DNA from: an uncultured Clostridia bacterium
GTDB lineage: Bacteria > Bacillota > Clostridia > Oscillospirales > Acutalibacteraceae
NCBI GenBank assembly: GCA_947585615.1
Contig: CANPXD010000014.1
Coordinates: 1-34,728, forward strand
Direction: 5' to 3'
Length of the DNA: 34,728 nt
Part shown: positions 17,401 to 25,162 of the stretch, in pieces
Layout of the letters: the number at the start of each line of letters is the position of its first letter
Position numbering within the stretch: position 1 is the first letter of the stretch
Translations under genes and position numbers: made by a program
The notes under the pieces: model-generated
What the model saw: only the letters and a program-made list of their open reading frames with translations
What the model was told of the DNA's origin: nothing
Databases searched by the model: none

Positions 17401-19436
17401 GGGTAGACAATAATATCGACACAAATAAGTATACGACCGATTCGCTCAATAAACTCGCGGAGGCGGAAGCGGCGGCAGACGCTCCTATTGATTACTGGAC
17501 GATGAACGATGGTATGACTATTCAACAAAAGTATGACGAAATTGTAAATGAGGTCAATTCAAGATACAAAAAGCTCTGGGAAGCCTCTCACGAATGGAAC
17601 GCGGAAAGCGACTCCGACCAGGTTTACAATCCTGAAACGGATTTCGGCCTTATAGAGCGCGCTGACTTTGCCTCCGATTATGAGCTTGATAAGCAGGGCA
17701 GTCCCGTTCCCGACGGTGAAGGCGGCTACAAGATTGAAAATTACGGCTATATTGACACGTGGTATCTTCTTTTCAGAGATATAAACGAACATGAATATAC
17801 CTCTGAGTCTCTTAAAAAGCTTGCCGAAGCGATTCGTGATTTCAAATATTTAAACTACACCCCCGAGCAAATGGCAAATGTACCCATAACAGAGCAGGAA
17901 GCGATTGAGGCGGAACGCCAGGAATTTGCAAAATGGATTTACAATTCGGACTTTAAGGCATGGCTTGATAACAGTGAAGCAAGCCCCCTTGTTCCGGCAA
18001 ATTCAAACCACGAATACGAGAATTTATATAATGGCGTCAAATCGCTCAACGCCGATGACTACGACACGGGAAAAATCAACGACGCTATTAATGAACACCG
18101 TGAAATTACATATGTTGAGATAAACGGCGAACAAGTCAGAGCGTATGACTATGATGTTGCAATGGCGCACATTGAAACAGTAAAAAATTCTGTCAGCAGA
18201 TATGAATACACGGTTGCCGTTCATGACAGAAACAATTCGGTTCAGTATCTTAAAGCTGATTATGATGAAAGTTCAAAGAGCTATTCCAACTTCCGTCTTG
18301 ATACAGAAGGAAACGCGACAAAGTTCCATTACGGCGACAGCGTTGAGGTTACAAACGGCAGCGGTTCTGTCGGCTGGTACTGCACTGTAAGCGCTCAGGG
18401 TACTGTCAATAAACAGCAACCGAAGTATCTGCTTACCGCTGAAACCTATAGCTTCAATGTAAGAGGAAATACAGATCTCTATATAGGCGACAACGGCGAT
18501 GACAGCGAGTATGTAAAAATTACATTTATCGATAATACTCACGTTCAGAACACCATTGCCTTTGACTATGTTAAATCAGGTGAACCTTATCCTCTTTCAA
18601 ATACGACAGTTCCGAATCGTATGTTCTATACAATAGACAGCTATACCGTTATGGAAGACAGAAAACCCACGGGAGAACCGTATACTTCCGCTGACTCGCC
18701 AAGCTTTACAAAGGATACGACGCTCCTTGTCAGCTACACGCCGATCGGAACAGCTGCTTACAAAATCGTTACACTTCCGTATAACGACAATGGGGAGTCA
18801 CAAACCCAGCAAGCGAATTATAATACGCGTGTAACCGTTTACAGCCCCGGAGGAGAGAGCTTTGACCAGGTTATGGCCCTTATGGATAATGATACGCATA
18901 AATTATTAACAATGGGCAACACATATACTTTCTACGCCTGCCAGGATTTGAATGTTAAACCTCTTACCGGTAACACATACAGTGACCTCTATAAAAAATA
19001 CGGAACAGGCAACGGCGGAGACGGTGATGAGAACTTTGATGTATCTGTAATAAAATCTCCGGTTATTTCAGGCAAAAAAGCGCAGTTTGTCGGCTCATTT
19101 GCTCAGTTGAAAAGCGACGGAATAACGATTACAGGAGCAGGCATTATTCTTGACGCCGGAACCTTTGTTGATTCAATCCATAGACCGTTAGGCGATCTTA
19201 AGCTTTCCGATGTCAACAACGCCAAGAAGATTCTTAATCTCTCAGTTCCCGTATCATCGATTCTGAACCAGACAGGCAATCAGTTTGCGGTATCAATCGG
19301 TTTCTCAAATATGCCTGCGGAGCTGCAGGAAAGCGGAGCGGCAATTTCATATGTTGCATATATAAGCTACAAGGACAGCGCAGGAAATCAGAAATATGTA
19401 TATTCAAACGTTGTCGACACTGCGGTGCTGAAATAA
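14349..19436 (+). CDS. Large secreted protein of cassette 2
   Basis: 1,695 residues. Signal peptide MKVKLSKRMLCAMLSLIMAL... with likely cleavage after VYA-ETE. AGGAGG lies 8 nt before the ATG. Architecture follows copy 1: acidic helical N-terminal part with YExxMNGT and YIWAIYP segments alignable to copy 1, a beta-type diverged middle (about 720-1000), FIVAR-like helices from about 1008 (TSNLTDLINWVDNN...SLNKLAEAEAAAD), a further helical part, and the shared C-terminal module (about 1284-1695: YEYTVAVHD, NVRGNTDLY, FYACQDLNVKP, KKAQFVGSFAQL, SYVAYISYKDSAG). The C-terminal module is close to copy 1 while the middle is not. No cell-wall anchor motif seen. Followed 12 nt later by the 47-residue peptide gene. 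Confidence 0.9.
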   Translation: MKVKLSKRMLCAMLSLIMALTSLPFTVYAETEEEIAAQAISALNEAIENYEIKMNGTIFTNMSSAYEAYRNAHLLYDDYVYGPADQRPEIGDDDSTDKTTVKGAAKVLNDAVEQMEVWDAANGQIAVEDKKASGPDTLEAIKFVNPTTNDDGEHTSAEGTYQNIIYSPIITRDNPSASIGVSQSTTKLYYGTPVVLYTADPEEGKKPRIPILAAGQSDNESHEYYIWAIYPTADTGSIAFSTEISLPDYWLYHDATNSLDHWWAYDPAKSIKQSAYSAYTGMPGIQSASYRSNRLNFNNINGSIMANYINVDYKMDDGEYTKTINASWFVSTDVSANSQNYKNGAGTPIYMVNYEALTDAITRNSQKLSIGTSHCYGNGGLEAVIKAFDDAIKYDPTSSFSSVTNVAESVNKAGETIESLVNALDASERTPDPTVYKDLKEQIEVYRERYDQYSNYTEDNPANNPNLLFSNWEAFKTLYENALQIMSDATSAEPPYPDDRDKGDENSLYLKAEKAAADLKAFVFQPQSKRVDTSVLENVIGNAEYVANNPNFFVLETTYTNPDGSSGTKTVTPQEIKDAVKAAKEAIWGGNADYYPLEEYKLEESPENFMKVMAQMGNITALIRDMQINFEAIVPYANDAKKPDGYSLNGALKRANDFKPEEYSNYIVLQNAVDTANLFKQKGNPLANLSEPGTQNYAMNLVGRYQDTTLAIVDAWGSLFKSFSHENNGQILYPGDDLMVTTENTANYNKRTITLTFSRHNNLAFLRTTHDAMALDICNPVFSLTQDGFNLEGTYNDSAGGKWTLVDSINFNESEDVNTKYSETDNTYEPTITDNNTNKAHDPTGSDLTTIQGFKGNLEAKVKNTDTNYVISNIYGKTTTNSSNLFGRLANGKGVGKDLLATETPFDDALKITEANNTGGLLTETNGSMSTYISDYKLNVSPSNPNTNPGADLNGASMVDYTYSGHLGMMTRAMYRGDYNWDLNRTYKWHINYGYSTVPYSQTTTIIDTSNLTDLINWVDNNIDTNKYTTDSLNKLAEAEAAADAPIDYWTMNDGMTIQQKYDEIVNEVNSRYKKLWEASHEWNAESDSDQVYNPETDFGLIERADFASDYELDKQGSPVPDGEGGYKIENYGYIDTWYLLFRDINEHEYTSESLKKLAEAIRDFKYLNYTPEQMANVPITEQEAIEAERQEFAKWIYNSDFKAWLDNSEASPLVPANSNHEYENLYNGVKSLNADDYDTGKINDAINEHREITYVEINGEQVRAYDYDVAMAHIETVKNSVSRYEYTVAVHDRNNSVQYLKADYDESSKSYSNFRLDTEGNATKFHYGDSVEVTNGSGSVGWYCTVSAQGTVNKQQPKYLLTAETYSFNVRGNTDLYIGDNGDDSEYVKITFIDNTHVQNTIAFDYVKSGEPYPLSNTTVPNRMFYTIDSYTVMEDRKPTGEPYTSADSPSFTKDTTLLVSYTPIGTAAYKIVTLPYNDNGESQTQQANYNTRVTVYSPGGESFDQVMALMDNDTHKLLTMGNTYTFYACQDLNVKPLTGNTYSDLYKKYGTGNGGDGDENFDVSVIKSPVISGKKAQFVGSFAQLKSDGITITGAGIILDAGTFVDSIHRPLGDLKLSDVNNAKKILNLSVPVSSILNQTGNQFAVSIGFSNMPAELQESGAAISYVAYISYKDSAGNQKYVYSNVVDTAVLK

Positions 19437-19448
19437 GGAGGCCGACAG

Positions 19449-19592
19449 ATGAAAAGAACTTACAAAGAGCCGGATGTTGAAATCCTTAAATATTCTCTTC
19501 GTGATGATATTGCAACAGCAGGACTAAGCGGTGGGCTGGACTGGGGTGATATAAACCTCGACGGCGGTTATCCTGTGGAAGTTGAATTTTAA
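19449..19592 (+). CDS. 47-residue cassette peptide, copy 2
   Basis: Begins MKRTYKEPDVEILKYSLRDD, continues IATAGLSGGLDWGDINLDGG and ends YPVEVEF. The ribosome binding site GGAGG is fused to the stop of the large gene (TAAGGAGG), 12 nt before this ATG, which points to coupled translation. Over the first 75 nt only three bases differ from copy 1, two of them changing a residue. The central patch reads SGGL here, the only copy with a Gly-Gly, which would be compatible with a double-glycine leader cut, but the other copies have SGT and SGA in that region, so this is weak. Function unknown. Confidence 0.9.
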   Translation: MKRTYKEPDVEILKYSLRDDIATAGLSGGLDWGDINLDGGYPVEVEF

Positions 19593-19643
19593 AAATCCGG
19601 AATGAAACAATCAATCCCCCTCTTCCGTTCGGAAGAGGGGGAT
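19560..19643 (+). repeat. 84-nt perfect inverted repeat, 3' end of cassette 2
   Basis: Covers the last 11 codons of the peptide gene with its stop, the ATCCGGAATGAAACAAT spacer and the whole terminator stem. Identical in reverse complement to 29170-29253. Copy 1 matches this stretch with one mismatch up to the stem, then diverges. Confidence 0.92.
19614..19643 (+). terminator. Terminator of cassette 2
   Basis: Perfect 13-bp stem ATCCCCCTCTTCC / GGAAGAGGGGGAT with GTTC loop, followed by CTTTCTT. The U-tract is imperfect; a second hairpin with T6 follows at 19681-19711. Confidence 0.75.
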
Positions 19644-19680
19644 CTTTCTTAAAATAACACATTTTTTTATTATATTGAAA

Positions 19681-19711
19681 GCGGAAGAACTGCACGCTCT
19701 TCCGCTTTTTT
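19681..19711 (+). terminator. Second intrinsic terminator, convergent with the glycosidase operon
   Basis: Stem GCGGAAGA / TCTTCCGC with a 9-nt loop and TTTTTT on the plus strand. On the minus strand it is followed by TTTCAATA, so it may also end the bgl operon. Confidence 0.75.
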
Positions 19712-19739
19712 GTCCGCTTATTTTTAATCCTTTAAATGA

Positions 19740-22175
19740 TTATCTGCGGTTCATTGCGCTTGAATTCATCGCAAACCGCAAAACATACTTTGCGCAGCTC
19801 TGCATTTCTCCGAGCGTTATGCCGTCTGCCTTGCCGTAGGTTTTGAGAAGTGTACCGTCGCATTTTTGCTTGCCCACTCTCTTTCCTCCCGGCATAAGCA
19901 CGTTTACTCCTGCCCTCACGCGATACGCATTATCGCAAAGATTCGGAAATTCGGGACTTTTTTGCGGCTTCATCCACCAATCGGTGATAACACACCCGTC
20001 AAATCCCCATTCGCTGCGGAGAATCGTTGTGCAAAGTTCATAGTTATAGTGGCTGTAAACGCCGTTGACTTTATTATAAGATGTCATGATATTATCAGGC
20101 TTTGCCTCTTTCACGCAAATTTCAAAACCCTTGAGGTAAATCTCCCTGAGCGCTCTTTCGGAAAGTCTTGAATCATTCTTATTTCTGCGAAATTCCTGAT
20201 TGTTGCACGCAAAGTGTTTTGGACAGGCGGAAACTCCGTTTTTTTGAATTCCTCTTACCGCCGCAGCGGCGATTTTACCCGTTAAGAAGGGGTCTTCCGA
20301 ATAATACTCAAAGTTTCTGCCGCAAAGAGGATTTCTGTGTATGTTCATTCCGGGAGCAAGCAGAACATCGCTTTTTTTAACTGTCATTTCATGTCCGACA
20401 GCCTCGTAGACTTCCGAAACAAGCGCTTCATCAAAGGTGCAGGCAAGCAGTGTTCCAATCGGAATAAGAGAACAGGAGTTTTTAATACGGATTCCGGAAG
20501 GTCCGTCAGTTGTTGTCACCGCAGGAATACCTTTTTCCCTCAGTGACGGCAGAACGCCTGCATATGTTCCCGCGTTTCCTGCCGCACCGAGAGGACTGTT
20601 CATCGTATAGTCGCCCCTCGTTATCGCCTCGAGTTCCTCCAAATCAAGCTGGGCGACAAAATCGTCCATACTGATCTCTCCTGATTTTACCTGACTGAGT
20701 TTATAACCCTTGTTGCCGCTATATTCAACACTGCTCGGAAGATTTGACAAAATAATATCTTTCAGCCTCGTTGTTGAGGTGCTGACGGGAGCTTTTGCGG
20801 GAATCCTCCTGCCGTTCTTCTCTTTAGCAATAAAAATATCAAAAGGATTTTTCGGTGCGGAAACCTCGGAAAGCTGCTCAACAACTGCTGTTTCCTCCTG
20901 AACATATGTATAAACAGAGCGCGCGTCTCTCACATTTTTACCGAGATAAAAGCCGTAGCGGCCCTTTTCAATAACATATGATGATTTGAAGCCGGTTTTT
21001 CCGCTGTCGTCATACGATGAAAGCAGTCTTGCCGGAACGGAAAGCGTGAGCATTTCCGTCTCGCCGGCAGCAAGTTCCTTTGTTTTTGCAAAGGCACAAA
21101 GTACGCGAGAGGGATTACCTAGCTCACCGCAGGGCTTTTCAATGTAGAGCTGAACGACTTCTTTACCGCTTCGCTCACCGATATTTTTAACTTCTGCCGT
21201 AAATGTGAAACCGCTTTTATCTTTGACGGCTGAAATAAAATCGCAGGAAAAATCAGTGTAGGAAAGTCCGTATCCGAAAGGATACAACACGGTTTCCTTT
21301 TTGAATGTTTCAAACCAGCGGTAGCCGACATAAATATCTTCTTCGTAATTATTGAAATCTTTTGCACCAAAGCAGGAAGACGGATAATCTTCATAATTGC
21401 GCGCAACCGTATCCGAAAGTCTGCCGCATGGATTTACAATGCCGCAGAGCAGATCCGCAGCTGCATTGCCGCTTTCCATACCACCCTGCCAAAGAAGCAG
21501 AGCCGCGCCGATTTTTCCGCCGAAATCATTGAGAAAGCGCAGATCCATAATGCTGCCGATATTGAGAAGAACTACTGTTTTTTCAAAGTGGGCGGTTACC
21601 TTTTCAAGCATATTTCTTTCGTCATCGGTGAGATAAAAGCTGCCTTTGACAAGAGCGTTTTCTCTGTCTTCGCCAGAAGATCTGCCTATACAGACAAGCG
21701 CGCAGTCTGAGTTTTCAGCGGCGGCTTCAGCAATATCGTCTGTAATGGGCATATCGGGACTGTATCTCGGCCAATGCCCCCAGAAGCCGTGGTCCATAGG
21801 ATTTTCCTTATCCCATGCGGTGTATCTATCAAGCAGTTCCTTATTGATTTTCAGGCTTTCACACTGCTCGATTCCCTGTGCAAGATTCACGGCATAAGGA
21901 TTGTTTACATCTCCGCCGGAGCCATAGCCTGTATAGAACCATTCAAGCTGTACTCTTCCGAAAACGGATACAACGGAATCCTTTTTAAGCGGAAGAACTT
22001 CATTGTTTTTAAGCAGTACAGCGCCCTCGGCAGCGGCACGGCGCAACAGCGCAGGCATATTCTCCGCTATGCTTTTATCACAGCTTTCATTTCCTACAGA
22101 GCCTTGAGAAAGCCCCGTGAATTTTTCGGAGAGTTTTATCACTCCATCCGCAATTTTTGTCAAAACCGACGCCAT
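19740..22175 (-). CDS. Glycoside hydrolase family 3 enzyme with permuted domains, probable beta-glucosidase
   Basis: 811 residues. Splits terminal beta-linked sugars by a retaining mechanism; glucose specificity is inferred from family. The usual order is reversed: the (alpha/beta)6 sandwich domain comes first (about 45-300, with LLKNNEVLPL, and IGRSSGEDRENA, which probably supplies the acid/base Glu), then a fibronectin-like domain (about 310-420), a linker, and last the TIM-barrel domain (about 525-785) with TTTDGPSGIR, GRNFEYYSEDP, CPKHFACNNQE (653-655 KHF) and the nucleophile Asp732 in VITDWW. I recall this order from Ruminococcus albus and Butyrivibrio enzymes of about 800-830 residues, so it is not a rearrangement artefact. 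No signal peptide, so likely cytoplasmic. AGGAAG precedes the ATG. Last gene of a three-gene operon. Confidence 0.93.
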   Translation of the reverse strand: MASVLTKIADGVIKLSEKFTGLSQGSVGNESCDKSIAENMPALLRRAAAEGAVLLKNNEVLPLKKDSVVSVFGRVQLEWFYTGYGSGGDVNNPYAVNLAQGIEQCESLKINKELLDRYTAWDKENPMDHGFWGHWPRYSPDMPITDDIAEAAAENSDCALVCIGRSSGEDRENALVKGSFYLTDDERNMLEKVTAHFEKTVVLLNIGSIMDLRFLNDFGGKIGAALLLWQGGMESGNAAADLLCGIVNPCGRLSDTVARNYEDYPSSCFGAKDFNNYEEDIYVGYRWFETFKKETVLYPFGYGLSYTDFSCDFISAVKDKSGFTFTAEVKNIGERSGKEVVQLYIEKPCGELGNPSRVLCAFAKTKELAAGETEMLTLSVPARLLSSYDDSGKTGFKSSYVIEKGRYGFYLGKNVRDARSVYTYVQEETAVVEQLSEVSAPKNPFDIFIAKEKNGRRIPAKAPVSTSTTRLKDIILSNLPSSVEYSGNKGYKLSQVKSGEISMDDFVAQLDLEELEAITRGDYTMNSPLGAAGNAGTYAGVLPSLREKGIPAVTTTDGPSGIRIKNSCSLIPIGTLLACTFDEALVSEVYEAVGHEMTVKKSDVLLAPGMNIHRNPLCGRNFEYYSEDPFLTGKIAAAAVRGIQKNGVSACPKHFACNNQEFRRNKNDSRLSERALREIYLKGFEICVKEAKPDNIMTSYNKVNGVYSHYNYELCTTILRSEWGFDGCVITDWWMKPQKSPEFPNLCDNAYRVRAGVNVLMPGGKRVGKQKCDGTLLKTYGKADGITLGEMQSCAKYVLRFAMNSSAMNRR

Positions 22176-22213
22176 AAAATCTTCCTTTCAAATTATTACC
22201 ATCCGACTGTTTT

Positions 22214-22735
22214 TCAGACATTTGCTTTCTTTTTACGGTGAATTATAAATCTGTTGCACGGATAAGTCCATATCGTCGGAATTGCCATTCCGAGAAGTTT
22301 TATCACAAGATCCCAAAAATTTCCGGAAAGACCTTTTGCCTGTGCAAAAGTTGTCATGGCAGAGCCAATCCAGCCGTTTGCAAAAATGGTGAATACCACC
22401 ATAATAATGTAAAGTATCATACTGAGTGTAGGGTTGACGTCTGCCTTAAACGTGATTTTTCTGTTTAAAATAAACGCAATAAGATAGCCAACCGTTGTTG
22501 AAATAAGATATGTATAAAGGTATCCTTTTGACGTTATTCCTATCATATTTAAAGCGGAATTCAGCACAGGCTGTTCGGTCAGAGCGGCAAAAACAGTGTT
22601 CAGCAACAGCATATGAACGATAAGCTCAACGACAGAAGAACCGCCTCCGGCTATCATAAATTTTATGAATTTCCAAAATTCCGTATGCTTTTCTGTCCAC
22701 ATAACAAATGAATTTTTGCTTTTATCATTTTTCAT
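22214..22735 (-). CDS. GtrA-family four-helix membrane protein
   Basis: 173 residues, with the features of the GtrA/DPMS family: a basic N terminus, FIKFMIAGGGSSVVELIVHMLLL, then STTVGYLIAFILNRKITFKA (the conserved LNRKxTF motif), and two more helices ending in WTYPCNRFIIHRKKK. Members help in lipid-linked sugar translocation or cell-surface polysaccharide synthesis. It lies 38 nt before the glycosidase and 50 nt after the metallophosphoesterase in the same direction. The ribosome binding site (AGGT, 7 nt) is weak. Confidence 0.88.
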   Translation of the reverse strand: MKNDKSKNSFVMWTEKHTEFWKFIKFMIAGGGSSVVELIVHMLLLNTVFAALTEQPVLNSALNMIGITSKGYLYTYLISTTVGYLIAFILNRKITFKADVNPTLSMILYIIMVVFTIFANGWIGSAMTTFAQAKGLSGNFWDLVIKLLGMAIPTIWTYPCNRFIIHRKKKANV

Positions 22736-22785
22736 TTTTTTACCTGTACCTTTCCGATGTTCTTAAAATGATTTGTTTGCGTGAC

Positions 22786-23907
22786 TTAAAGAAATTGAAT
22801 CATGAGCACTATTGCCGCCGCAATCAGCGCAATCAGCGCCAGCGCCTTTGCGATCAGCGGCTTTGCGGCGTCAATATTTGTGGGGAATTTACTCGACAGA
22901 AAATCGAATAAAGGTCTGCTGACCTTAGTCCCGACAAGTTCTTCATACGTTCTTGTATAGGTCTTGTATTCCCGTGGGTTGTCCTCATGAATAACAATGC
23001 AGCGTACGCCTCGCTTGGTGCGGTTGCCGTATTCGTTGAAACCGGCGGACTGCGTAAATCCAAGGTCAACATTTTTATATCTGCCGACAAAGCTGTTTTT
23101 GTGGTCGTGACCCACATAGACCGCAATAACGTCGCCCTTCTCGGAAATCGCGTCAAATTCACCGGTGTTTTCATCGGGAACAGACGGCGGCTCCTCAAGC
23201 ATATCGCCCTCACGGCAGGTGTCTCCAAGCTTGTAATATTCATTCTTATGCGTTCGGTACGCGCGGATTGCACCCTTTTCTCTCTTGCCGACTCTTTTGA
23301 GAACATTGTAGTATTCGGGCAGAGGAATATGCTGGAAAACAATAGATGGAACGTATGCTCCATTCCTGTTTTTCAGTTCTTCTCTCGTTTTTTTATACCA
23401 AGTGATTATCTCTGTGCTGAAAGGATAATATCCGCCAGTTTTCATATCGGTTCCGCTGTCAAACAGATAAAGGTTAAAAACATCTTTCTCTGTTCCGTCG
23501 GACGATTTAATAGGTATATTATATGTTCCTCCGCCGTCAATTCCGTCTGCCTGAACGCCAATACAGTTCGGCAAAGCCTTATAGATATTTTCAAATTGCG
23601 CTCTGTTGGAAATGCCCACCTGGGGATCATGATTTCCGAAAGTAACCGCAAATGGAATATTTCTCTTTGTAACAGGTTCAAGCAGCCTTGCGATTGTTTT
23701 GCCGACTGCCCTTTCAAGCTCTTTGCCTTTGCCTTTATAGGAAACTCCGTAGCCTTTGATCTGGTCACCCGTATAAACAACAAGGTCGGGCATTTCTTCC
23801 TTAACTGCGGCCTCGAGAAGAGACAGCGTGTCGGGCGAAATATTAGGTATTTCCTGAATATCGGTTATCTGCATAATTTTAAAGGTTTTATCCTTATTAA
23901 ACCTCAT
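22786..23907 (-). CDS. Metallophosphoesterase with C-terminal membrane helix
   Basis: 373 residues, calcineurin-like phosphoesterase fold. Motifs in order: ITDIQE (Asp16; the usual motif-I His is Gln18), TGDQ (Asp48), GNHD (92-94), FQH (His193), GHDH (267, 269). Then a C-terminal helix ALALIALIAAAIVLMIQFL (about 350-371) that probably anchors it with the enzyme domain in the cytoplasm, as no signal peptide is seen. Substrate unknown; the layout resembles the Dcr2/purple-acid-phosphatase-29-like branch. The start at 23907 has GGGAGGGG 7 nt upstream. First gene of the operon with gtrA-like and GH3 genes. Divergent from a second phosphoesterase at 24131. Confidence 0.9.
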   Translation of the reverse strand: MRFNKDKTFKIMQITDIQEIPNISPDTLSLLEAAVKEEMPDLVVYTGDQIKGYGVSYKGKGKELERAVGKTIARLLEPVTKRNIPFAVTFGNHDPQVGISNRAQFENIYKALPNCIGVQADGIDGGGTYNIPIKSSDGTEKDVFNLYLFDSGTDMKTGGYYPFSTEIITWYKKTREELKNRNGAYVPSIVFQHIPLPEYYNVLKRVGKREKGAIRAYRTHKNEYYKLGDTCREGDMLEEPPSVPDENTGEFDAISEKGDVIAVYVGHDHKNSFVGRYKNVDLGFTQSAGFNEYGNRTKRGVRCIVIHEDNPREYKTYTRTYEELVGTKVSRPLFDFLSSKFPTNIDAAKPLIAKALALIALIAAAIVLMIQFL

Positions 23908-23938
23908 TTTTGCCCCTCCCGTTGCAAAGATGTAAAAA

Positions 23939-23976
23939 CGGAATACACGGGAGTTTTAAAAGCCCCGCGTATCCCG
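23939..23976 (-). promoter_or_regulatory. Hairpin with T-tract at the very 5' end of the phosphoesterase operon transcript
   Basis: On the minus strand CGGGATACGCGGG pairs with CCCGTGTATTCCG throughout if G-U pairs are allowed, then TTTTTACATC follows. It starts within a few nt of the start point predicted from the promoter at 23985-24014. On the plus strand the same pairs are A-C mismatches, so the hairpin is specific to the minus strand. It may act as an attenuator or 5' stabilising hairpin. Confidence 0.55.
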
Positions 23977-23984
23977 TTGCTTTT

Positions 23985-24014
23985 ATTGTAACACAGCAAT
24001 CATTTGCCTGTCAA
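23985..24014 (-). promoter_or_regulatory. Predicted promoter of the phosphoesterase-gtrA-GH3 operon
   Basis: Minus strand TTGACA (24014-24009), 18 nt, TACAAT (23990-23985), with TG one base before the -10. Start point near 23978. Confidence 0.7.
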
Positions 24015-24069
24015 TCACGTTTTGCGTCATATTTGCAGGGCATAATGGAACCAAGCGCCTTAGGCTGTG

Positions 24070-24098
24070 TTGCTTTTTCATTTTTGATACTGTATAAT
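24070..24098 (+). promoter_or_regulatory. Predicted promoter of the second phosphoesterase gene
   Basis: TTGCTT (24070-24075), 17 nt, TATAAT (24093-24098). Start point near 24105 leaves too little leader for the ATG at 24113 and supports the start at 24131. Confidence 0.65.
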
Positions 24099-24130
24099 AT
24101 TTACATTATAAAATGAGAGGAGAAGAAAGT

Positions 24131-25162
24131 ATGAAAAAGGCTAAAAAAATAATACTTTCCGCAACGGCTGTTTTGATTGCGGCGGTCATCTGCTTTGGCG
24201 GTTATCTTGGGTACAGATTGTACTTTAACAAACCGGAAACAATCAACAGCTACGATGAAATTTACTCGCGTGAACCTGTAAGTTTGGAAGTTGCGGAGGA
24301 CGGCACATTCAGAGTCCTGAAAATCAACGATACTCATTTTTTCGACGGCGTTTGTGAAGATGACAGGAAAACCCTTGACAACCTTAAAGTCATACTTGAC
24401 AAAACTCCCTGCGACCTGATTATTGCGGACGGAGACCTTGTTGACGGATTTAATCTTAAGCCGTCGTATGACAAATATCAGGCAATTTCTCTCTTCGCTC
24501 AGCTTATAGAAAGCTATGATATACCTTGGACCTTCGCGCCCGGAAACAATGATGGGGAAATAGACGGTGAAAACGAGGACGTAATCGCTTATATGCTCCA
24601 ATATGACAATTTTATAGGCGGCAATGATGAGAATGTTGACGGCTCTATGCAGTTTTTTATAGATTTGAAATCGGGCGAAAGGCTTGTTCATTCGATAGCT
24701 GTTATGGATTCAGGTGCAAGAAAAATCAAAGCAATCGGCAGCTATGATTTTATCAAGGAAAATCAGATTGAATGGCTTCTTAACGGAATCAATGAAAGAA
24801 AAGTCGGTACAAGCGTGTTTTTCCATATGGCAACTCCCGCTTTTCAGTCCGCCTATTACAATGGCAGTCATTATGACGGATTTTACGCATCAGACTATTA
24901 TCCTCTGGATGAAATTGAAGAAAACAGGCTGTTTGATGATATGACGGCTGACAATGAATATATTTCACTTATCTCAACAGGACATATTCACAGCGATAAT
25001 ATGTGCAGCTTTTACAACAACAGATATTATCAGCTGAGCAGTGTCAGCGGCTACAGCGCGAGTCATCAGGATTTCATAACGCCCTCCTGTACCTTAACCG
25101 TTATTGATACAAATGCCGCCGATAATCAAGCAATGTATAAATTTGAACAAATACAAGCATAA
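24131..25162 (+). CDS. Secreted or membrane-anchored metallophosphoesterase
   Basis: 343 residues from the ATG at 24131, which has AGGAG 8 nt upstream; the track's earlier ATG (24113) lies on top of that site. An N-terminal signal anchor (MKKAKKIILSATAVLIAAVI) places the enzyme domain outside the membrane, unlike the divergent cytoplasmic-type neighbour. Motifs: NDTH (Asp67, His69), DGD (Asp102), GNND (138-141, where the usual His of GNHD is Asn), FFH (His232), GHIH (285, 287). Resembles the same broad branch as the phosphoesterase at 22786. Loss of the GNHD His, normally a proton donor, may alter or reduce activity. Substrate unknown. Confidence 0.88.
   Translation: MKKAKKIILSATAVLIAAVICFGGYLGYRLYFNKPETINSYDEIYSREPVSLEVAEDGTFRVLKINDTHFFDGVCEDDRKTLDNLKVILDKTPCDLIIADGDLVDGFNLKPSYDKYQAISLFAQLIESYDIPWTFAPGNNDGEIDGENEDVIAYMLQYDNFIGGNDENVDGSMQFFIDLKSGERLVHSIAVMDSGARKIKAIGSYDFIKENQIEWLLNGINERKVGTSVFFHMATPAFQSAYYNGSHYDGFYASDYYPLDEIEENRLFDDMTADNEYISLISTGHIHSDNMCSFYNNRYYQLSSVSGYSASHQDFITPSCTLTVIDTNAADNQAMYKFEQIQA

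Noticed and set aside
22987-23991. 334-residue plus-strand ORF opposite the phosphoesterase
   Set aside because: Lies antisense to a gene with clear catalytic motifs; no ribosome binding site and no recognisable domain.
24101-24691. 196-residue minus-strand ORF opposite the second phosphoesterase
   Set aside because: Shadow of a gene with a signal anchor and phosphoesterase motifs.
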